From Chloroflexota bacterium (GTDB lineage Bacteria; Chloroflexota; Anaerolineae; B4-G1): DNA of 38,316 nucleotides. Location of the stretch: positions 1 to 38,316 of the forward strand of contig JAAEPW010000145.1 in NCBI GenBank assembly GCA_024232355.1, written 5' to 3'. Each line of letters starts with the position of its first letter. Positions within the stretch are counted from its first letter, which is position 1. The notes below the pieces were generated by a model that was not told where the DNA came from, did not search any database, and saw nothing but the letters and a program-made list of their open reading frames with translations. Both the position numbers and the translations under genes were made by a program. This document shows positions 33,168 through 38,316 of this stretch, piece by piece.

Positions 33168-35036
33168 ATGTCATTCTTTAGACGCAATCGTCAGGATTCC
33201 CAAGTTGAATTCGCGCGCGTTCGCGAGCAGACTGACCTGGTCACGCGAGATGCGGAACAGGTTGTAGAGGGTGCAGAGACGCAAACCCGCTCGCTCGATG
33301 CGACCGTGAGCCGGACCAACGAGATGGCCGCCTCGCTGGAGGAAACCGCCGAACAGGCCGAGTCGGTCGCTTTCTCTGCCGAAGAACTCGTCTCTTCTAT
33401 CAACGAGACGGCCGCGTCCATCGAACAGGTCAGCGCCAGCGCGGCCAGCCTCAGTACGTCGGTTGAGGAGAACGCCACCTCCATACAGGAAATGGCGGCC
33501 TCTATCCAGTCCCTCACCGAGACCACGCAAGAGATGGCGACGTCGGCGGCAGAGGTGACCACCGCGATGAGCGAGGTCACCGCGTCTATCAAAGGCGTCA
33601 GCAATGATACGGACGCCCTCGCCACGTCGGTGGACGAGACCGCTGCCTCTATCGAGGAGATGGCCCGCTCGGTGCAGGGGGTGGCGCAGAACGCGGAAAA
33701 CATCAGCCAGGCCGCCGAGGGTGCCGCGACCAGCGCGACGGAACTCGACCGCTCGATCCACTCGGTCGCGGACCTCGCGCGCACCGCCGACGAAACGTCG
33801 CAGCGCGTGTCTCGTGAGGCCAAAGATGGCGGTGCTACGGCGCAAAAATCGATTCAAGGGTTGGTGCGCGTGCGTGATTTGATGGCGCAATCGGCGACCG
33901 TCATCCGCGAGATGGGCAAGCGTACGAACCAGGTCAGCGACATTGTAGACACGATCAACCTGATCGCCGAGCGCACGAATTTGCTCTCGTTGAACGCATC
34001 CATCGAGGCCGCGCGGGCGGGAGAGGCGGGGCGCGGCTTTGCCGTCGTCGCTGAGGAAATCCGCAACCTGGCCGACCGTGCCGCCCAGGCGACCGCCGAC
34101 ATTGCGACGATCATTCGCGGGCTGCAAGAGGTGGCGCAAGAGGCCGTCGCCGCCTCGGATGCGGGGCTGCGGGTGGCAGAAGATGGCAGCAGTCTGGCGG
34201 AAGAAGGGTTGGCCGGTTTGGAGAAAATCATAACAGGCGTGCAAGAGACCACGGCCCTCGTCGGCCAGATCTCGCGCGCCACCGACGAACAACTCACCGC
34301 CGGACAAAACGTGGTCAGTGTGGTAAGTACCACCGCCAAACAGGCGCAACAAGTGACCACCGCCACCAGCGAGCAGGCCCAATCGGCGCAGAACATTGTC
34401 CAGGCCGTCACGCAGATGCGCAAGGTCGCGCAGCAGGTCACGCAGGCGATGGGCGAACAGAGTCGCGGGGCGCGCGAGATCATAAAGTCGGCACGCAACA
34501 CCACCGAACTGGCCTCCCAGGTGCGCAGTGCCACCATCGAGCAGGCCGGTTCGGCTCAACAGATCGCCAAGGTCACGGAATCTATGCGGCGTGGCGCGGC
34601 GTCTACCACGCGCGCGATGGTTGAACAGACCGCCGCCAGCGAGCGGATATCGCAGGAAGCCGATCTTTTGGCCCGCCAGGCCGCCAGCGCCAGCAAGGCG
34701 ATGAGCGAGCAGGCAAGTACCGCCGTGCAGATCACGTCGTCGGTAGACGGTATGCGGCGGCAATCTGACCAGGTGGCAAAAGCGATGGACGAACAGGCGC
34801 GCGCCAGCAAGGACATGACGACCACTGTCGAGAACGTCTCCAAGCAGATCGGCCTCGTCACCCGTGCCAACCGCGAGCACTCGGCTGTTGCCAAAGAGGT
34901 TCTCAGTGATTTCTCGGACATTCGTGAGATTACAGACCGTAACGCCGCAGAGGTAAGAGAAACTCAAAGCGCCGCTGCCAGCCTGCGCGAACGCGTCCGA
35001 TCCATTGACGAGATCGTGCAGCAACGTGGAACGTAA
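33168..35036 (+). CDS. soluble chemoreceptor-like (MCP) protein, all coiled coil
   Basis: The 622-residue product has no membrane segment, HAMP or sensor domain. It is helical heptad repeat from about residue 20 to the end, rich in Ala, Glu, Gln, Ser and Thr. The conserved MCP hairpin tip is present near the middle ([47 protein letters not shown]), so CheA and CheW should dock there. Both arms are unusually long (roughly 250 residues before the tip and 300 after). The first 20 residues are basic and polar. GGAGG lies about 7 nt before the ATG. The stop TAA lies within a palindromic repeat. Ligand input might come from a partner protein, perhaps the PAS-HEAT product encoded next. Confidence 0.92.
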   Translation: MSFFRRNRQDSQVEFARVREQTDLVTRDAEQVVEGAETQTRSLDATVSRTNEMAASLEETAEQAESVAFSAEELVSSINETAASIEQVSASAASLSTSVEENATSIQEMAASIQSLTETTQEMATSAAEVTTAMSEVTASIKGVSNDTDALATSVDETAASIEEMARSVQGVAQNAENISQAAEGAATSATELDRSIHSVADLARTADETSQRVSREAKDGGATAQKSIQGLVRVRDLMAQSATVIREMGKRTNQVSDIVDTINLIAERTNLLSLNASIEAARAGEAGRGFAVVAEEIRNLADRAAQATADIATIIRGLQEVAQEAVAASDAGLRVAEDGSSLAEEGLAGLEKIITGVQETTALVGQISRATDEQLTAGQNVVSVVSTTAKQAQQVTTATSEQAQSAQNIVQAVTQMRKVAQQVTQAMGEQSRGAREIIKSARNTTELASQVRSATIEQAGSAQQIAKVTESMRRGAASTTRAMVEQTAASERISQEADLLARQAASASKAMSEQASTAVQITSSVDGMRRQSDQVAKAMDEQARASKDMTTTVENVSKQIGLVTRANREHSAVAKEVLSDFSDIREITDRNAAEVRETQSAAASLRERVRSIDEIVQQRGT

Positions 35037-35105
35037 AGACGTAAACGTAATTATCACGTCTTGTGCATTACGTCTTGCGGATTACGTCTTATGCATTACG
35101 CCTTG
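35030..35105. repeat. ACGTAAAACG-type palindromic repeat, copy 3 (MCP/PAS-HEAT junction)
   Basis: Begins ACGTAAAGACGTAAACGTAA and continues with several ATTACGTCTT-type units in the opposite sense. It carries the MCP stop codon in its first ACGTAA and ends just before the next ribosome binding site. Confidence 0.83.
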
Positions 35106-35119
35106 TATCCGGAGGCAAC

Positions 35120-36892
35120 ATGATTGATCCTAAAATTACTGTCGGTATGTTTACGACTGATGCTGACTTGGTCGTGCGTTCGTGGGATGATTGGCTGGTG
35201 CATGTCACGGGGATTTTGACAGAGACGGCGCGTGGACAACCGCTGACGTCGCTTGTCCCGGACCTGGAGAAGCGGCGTCTGTTGGCGCGTTTCCAGCGGG
35301 TGGTTCAGGATGGCGTCGTCGAGGTGCTGGCGCCTGCGTTTCACCATTACCTGATCGAGTGCTCGCCACAAGAAACATCCAAGTACTTTGACTCGATGCA
35401 GCAGCACGTGACTATTGCCCCGCTGCGTGAGGATGACCAAGATCGCATCGTTGGCGTTCTCGTGACCGTCCAGGACGTCACCGCGCGCCGCGAGCACGAG
35501 CGCGATCTGGCCGAGCAAATGGCAAGCTCCGACGAAGGAGCACGCCTGCGCGCCGTTCAGACGCTCTCCACGGACCAAACGCCGGATAGCGAACCGGCAC
35601 AAGCGCTGATGGATGCCCTGGGCGACAAAAGTTGGCGCGTGCGGCGAGTGGCGGCGGACGGACTGGCGCAGCGTGGTGGGACCGAGACCGTCGCCGCGCT
35701 TTTGCACGCGTTCCGTCAGGAGCACCGCAGCTTGAGCGTCTTGAACAGCGCGCTCCTGGCATTGGCGACGAGCGAGGCGGACGTCCTCGCGCAGTTGGTC
35801 GAATTTTTGCACGCGCCAGACGTGGACCTGCGGACTTGTGCCGCGCTTGCATTGGGAGACCGGCGCGACCCGCGCGCGATTCCCGCGCTGCTCGCCGCCC
35901 TGGATGAGGACGCCGACGTGAACGTGCGCTACCATGCCATCGAGGCGCTGGGTAAACTGTGGGCCGGCGCTGCGGTAGAATCCCTCGCGAGCATTGTCGA
36001 GGCGGGCGATTTTTTCTTGGCCTTTCTCGCTCTCGATGCCCTGACGCGTATTGGTGATCCACAGATCGCGCCCCGGATCGTGCCCACGCTGGCCGACGAA
36101 CTCTTGCGCCCGGCCGCGGCTAATGCGCTCGGCCAGCTCGGTGACGATAATGCCGTCTTGCCGCTCGTCATGCTCCTGAACACGCCGCCCACGCAGGCAG
36201 GCACACCCGCACGCATAATTGCTCTGGCGCTCGCGGCGTTGCATGACCGGTATCAGACATTGTACCGCGAGGGCGGTCACATTGCAGACCTGGCGCGAGA
36301 CGTTATCACTGCTACGGGTGAGAAAAATCTGCTCGACGCGCTGGCAGATGTGCCAATGACGGACACGCACGATGACAAAGCGCGCGCCCTGGCGCTGGTT
36401 CTGGGCTGGTTGGAGAGCGATCGCGTGATGCACACGCTGGCGCAGCTCGTGGGACGGCCAGGCGTGCAGCCAGATGCGCGCCAAGAGGCCGCCGATGCCC
36501 TGGTACACCACGGTACACGGGTGACTGGTCTGCTGCTCGAACAACTGGACGCCGAGAACGCCACGTGGGAAACACGTCAGACAATAATAGTTGCCTTGGG
36601 ACGGATTGGCGATGTGCGCGCTTTGCCCGCGCTGGCCAAGATCGGAGATCCAGAGGCTCTTGATGCGCTGTTGGTCCTGTTGGGTCACCCAGACACGGTC
36701 GTGCGCCAAGCGGCGATTGCGGCGATCAACTCGCTCGGTCATCCCGACATGGCCGCACGCGCGGTGGAACTCTTGCACGATCCCGAACCCCGCGTGCGCG
36801 AATCGGCTGTCAAGATCGCCGGATACTTTGGCTATCCTGAATGCGTCGACTTGCTTTTTGAACGCTGCAACGACGTCGATATAAACGTATAG
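35120..36892 (+). CDS. PAS-HEAT repeat protein, interrupted by an in-frame TAG
   Basis: The first 590 residues comprise an N-terminal PAS-like domain (about 1-125; VGMFTTDADLVVRSWDDWLV, IVGVLVTVQDVTARREHERD) and then HEAT/PBS-lyase-type helical repeats, each about 31 residues (ALMDALGDKSWRVRRVAADG, LVEFLHAPDVDLRTCAALAL, LLVLLGHPDTVVRQAAIAAI). The frame ends at TAG (36890-36892) in the middle of a repeat (CNDVDINV-stop). The same frame continues with perfectly matching repeats to 37675. GGAGG lies 4 nt before ATG 35120. HEAT proteins usually act as scaffolds; here the PAS domain may add a signal. Whether the truncated form is functional is unknown. Confidence 0.85.
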   Translation: MIDPKITVGMFTTDADLVVRSWDDWLVHVTGILTETARGQPLTSLVPDLEKRRLLARFQRVVQDGVVEVLAPAFHHYLIECSPQETSKYFDSMQQHVTIAPLREDDQDRIVGVLVTVQDVTARREHERDLAEQMASSDEGARLRAVQTLSTDQTPDSEPAQALMDALGDKSWRVRRVAADGLAQRGGTETVAALLHAFRQEHRSLSVLNSALLALATSEADVLAQLVEFLHAPDVDLRTCAALALGDRRDPRAIPALLAALDEDADVNVRYHAIEALGKLWAGAAVESLASIVEAGDFFLAFLALDALTRIGDPQIAPRIVPTLADELLRPAAANALGQLGDDNAVLPLVMLLNTPPTQAGTPARIIALALAALHDRYQTLYREGGHIADLARDVITATGEKNLLDALADVPMTDTHDDKARALALVLGWLESDRVMHTLAQLVGRPGVQPDARQEAADALVHHGTRVTGLLLEQLDAENATWETRQTIIVALGRIGDVRALPALAKIGDPEALDALLVLLGHPDTVVRQAAIAAINSLGHPDMAARAVELLHDPEPRVRESAVKIAGYFGYPECVDLLFERCNDVDINV

Positions 36893-37675
36893 CGTGCGGC
36901 TATCGAGAATAAGGTCAATCTCGACGATGAGCGCGTGTTGCCGGTTCTGATCACTGTACTGCAAGACGAAAACCCCCAGGTGCGCGCCGCCGCTGCCTGC
37001 GCGTTGGGGATGGCCGATAGTCCGGACGCTCTCGTACACCTACTCGGCGCGCTGGAGGACGCGAATATGTGGGTGCGGTATTACGCGGCCCGCTCGCTCG
37101 GGTGGTACGCGTCTCCCGGCGTGTTGGAGGCGCTGGCGCACCTGGCGCAGACAGATAGGGTGCCTATGGTGCGCGCAGCGGTGGCGGAGGCGTTGGGGCA
37201 GATCGGCCATCCCGACGCGCTGCCGCCCCTATTGGCCGCCATGCGCTCGCCTGACCCTGGCCAGAGGCTTTTGGCGCTGAATGCGCTGGGCAGACAAGGC
37301 GGCTCAGGTGCCGAGGGCACGCTGCAATGGGTCGCCGCCACCGATGCAGAACCGCCCATTGTCCAGGCTGCCATCGACGCACTCGTCCGCCTGGCAACAC
37401 CGGAAGCGGTCGCCGCACTCGTTGCCCTGACCGTGGACTCGGCACGCCGCGAGGCCTGCATCATCGCATTGGTAGGATTGGGCCAGGAACAGACCGAATG
37501 GATAGCACAGGGACTAGACCATGCTCACGTGGAGGTGCGGCGTGCAACAGTTAACGCCCTGGCGCAGATGAAAAACCCACGCGCATCCCAAGCCTTGCGC
37601 GCAGCATTGCAAGACGAGGATGAATCCGTGCGCCTAGCCGCAACAACCGCACTACAACAATTGGGGGAAACGTAA
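36893..37675 (+). pseudogene. C-terminal HEAT repeats cut off by the in-frame TAG
   Basis: Directly after the TAG the same frame reads RAAIENKVNLDDERVLPVLI and on through about eight more HEAT-type repeats (VLQDENPQVRAAAACALGMA, ALEDANMWVRYYAARSLGWY, ALQDEDESVRLAATTALQQL). The 260 codons end at TAA 37673-37675, inside palindromic repeat copy 4. There is no ribosome binding site: the in-frame GTG at 36935 has none. It was therefore one gene of 851 codons with a nonsense codon, unless the stop is read through. Confidence 0.75.
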
Positions 37676-37747
37676 AGACGTAAAGCGTAAAACGTAATGC
37701 GGCTCCGACCTTGTCGGCGTAATGACCACGTTTTACGTCTTACGTGA
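37667..37747. repeat. ACGTAAAACG-type palindromic repeat, copy 4 (after PAS-HEAT)
   Basis: AACGTAAAGACGTAAAGCGT on the left and ACGTTTTACGTCTTACGT on the right form a stem; a small CCGAC-CTT-GTCGG hairpin lies between them. The PAS-HEAT stop codon TAA sits in its first ACGTAA. Confidence 0.85.
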
Positions 37748-37773
37748 CTATGCAATTCTATTCAGATGTGTTG

Positions 37774-37910
37774 AGTTGATAGTGTAACTAATTATTCGCA
37801 AATTGAGACTGAATTGCAAGGATAAAAGGGGCACTGAGGTTGAGAATGAGCAGAGGCGCAGCCCCTGGGGATGGGATTTCCCAGAATCTGGGAGAATCTG
37901 AGGTCTATTT
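37774..37910 (+). repeat. dispersed repeat R2, copy B
   Basis: Inverted copy of the segment at 21561-21697. Shared strings include GCAAATTG-GACTGAATT, CTGAGGTTGAGAATG, CAGAGGCGCA and TCTGAGGTCTAT. It lies beyond the 3' end of the transposase remnant and could be part of that element's end. Confidence 0.75.
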
Positions 37911-37963
37911 GATTCTGGCTATTGCTTTCAGACGCACTGATGCCTTCCCCAGTCGGGGCTATA

Positions 37964-38208
37964 TCAAGCCACAGCGTGTTTAGCCTTTTCTCGCTGCAAG
38001 ATCAAGTAAAATAGTGTTTCTGCTTAGGTTTGGGAAGCAAAACAGCCAATCTCATCATGCGATTGCGGAACTCTCGGAAGAACCGCTCCAACAGATTGGT
38101 TGTGCCGATCATCTGTTTGTGGGGGAACGGCACTCGCAGGTAGTTCAAGGTCAGGTTAAAGTGCTTCAGAAAGCATCGCACAGCCTTTGGCTCCACGGGT
38201 GCCCACCC
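37964..38208 (-). pseudogene. transposase remnant, IS256/mutator-type C-terminus, frameshifted
   Basis: On the minus strand the stretch CFLKHFNLTLNYLRVPFPHK, then MIGTTNLLERFFREFRNRMM matches the C-terminal end of mutator-type transposases (the T-T/S-N-L-x-E-R-x-F-R-E-x-R motif). Past residue MM the frame is lost; a different frame resumes with LFYLILQREKAKHAVA and a stop at 37964, a plausible true C-terminus. The 5' part (catalytic DDE region) is missing. It appears cut at about 38210, where another sequence begins. Confidence 0.7.
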
Positions 38209-38282
38209 CTATGTGCTAATATAAGTGACACAACTCTGCTCAATAATTTAGGGTAGAATAGAGAGCAGAGGAGAGTGAAAAG

Positions 38283-38316
38283 ATGAAGCAAAAAGTGACC
38301 AAGCAAACAGAAAGAC
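38283..38316 (+). CDS. start of a gene cut by the window edge
   Basis: ATG 38283 is preceded by GAGGAG at an appropriate distance (about 38269-38274) and opens the frame MKQKVTKQTER, which runs off the window. The short upstream region, with GTGACACAACTCTG and AGAGCAGAGG motifs, could be the end of a second insertion element, but this is not certain. Too little is visible to name the product. Confidence 0.4.
   Translation, partial: MKQKVTKQTER

Noticed and set aside
33171..35057. Antisense frame of about 630 codons over the soluble MCP
   Set aside because: It exists because the repetitive heptad codons of the MCP rarely give stops on the other strand; the product is compositionally odd and resembles no protein.
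36890..36892. Amber recoding (pyrrolysine or a reassigned TAG)
   Set aside because: Several other genes in the window end normally at TAG and no suppressor tRNA is visible, so a nonsense mutation, error or local readthrough is simpler.
35096..37039. Antisense frame of about 650 codons over the PAS-HEAT gene
   Set aside because: Repeat-driven shadow frame; the sense strand has clear PAS and HEAT motifs and a ribosome binding site.
32505..37747. CRISPR array suggested by repeated ACGTAAAACG units
   Set aside because: The units are separated by whole genes, vary in length and form palindromes; there are no regular spacers or cas genes.

Overview
The window looks like chromosomal DNA of a bacterium of the phylum Chloroflexota. 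This is an inference from several signs: lipoproteins and membrane-anchored proteins with long Pro/Thr linkers of the TPTPT type, very large stacked-domain sensor proteins, soluble and membrane chemoreceptors in number, and many small intergenic repeats. No flagellar, replication or phage genes are present.

Layout. 1-5118: end of an unknown gene, a tRNA-Pro(GGG) on the minus strand divergently promoted from a parvulin-type foldase lipoprotein, a Pro/Thr-linker membrane protein, a KaiC/RAD55-like ATPase, rsmI and an orphan aconitase-X-type protein. 5143-7222: a small membrane protein (minus) and a cNMP-domain histidine kinase with its own promoter and terminator. 7223-8184: a decayed transposase and a perfect inverted repeat. 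8185-20386, all minus strand: a NarX/NarL-type pair (a 1729-residue kinase with five PAS-type segments and three GAF domains, then its LuxR-type regulator), a degenerate receiver protein, a truncated chimeric receptor, a 1225-residue chemoreceptor with a tandemly duplicated sensor, and cheW. 20387-21869: a gene graveyard with a GAF relic, dispersed repeats and a MITE-like element with terminal inverted repeats and an 8-bp target duplication. 21870-29838: a plus-strand run with a HAD phosphatase, a lone cNMP-domain protein, an O6-alkylguanine methyltransferase, a lipoprotein, an RNase H-fold/TPR protein, mutM, an L,D-transpeptidase, a CapA-like lipoprotein and a small unknown protein. 29839-30534: repeats and the promoter zone of the last operon. 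30535-37675: a chemosensory-like operon cheY-cheA-cheW-soluble MCP-PAS/HEAT. 37676-38316: repeats, an IS256/mutator-type transposase remnant and the start of another gene.

How the genes fit together. Two signalling blocks dominate. In the minus-strand block the kinase and regulator are 13 bp apart and end at a good intrinsic terminator, so they form one transcription unit; the large MCP and cheW form a second. The plus-strand chemosensory operon is the most unusual part. Its CheA appears to have lost the P3 dimerisation domain, its receptor is a purely soluble coiled coil with no input domain, and its last gene is a PAS-HEAT scaffold interrupted by an in-frame TAG. Its four gene ends each carry a copy of an ACGTAAAACG-type palindromic repeat, and at three of them the repeat supplies the stop codon. 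No cheR or cheB is visible.

Limits: everything was read by eye from sequence. Domain borders are approximate, and family calls rest on recognised motifs, not on searches.
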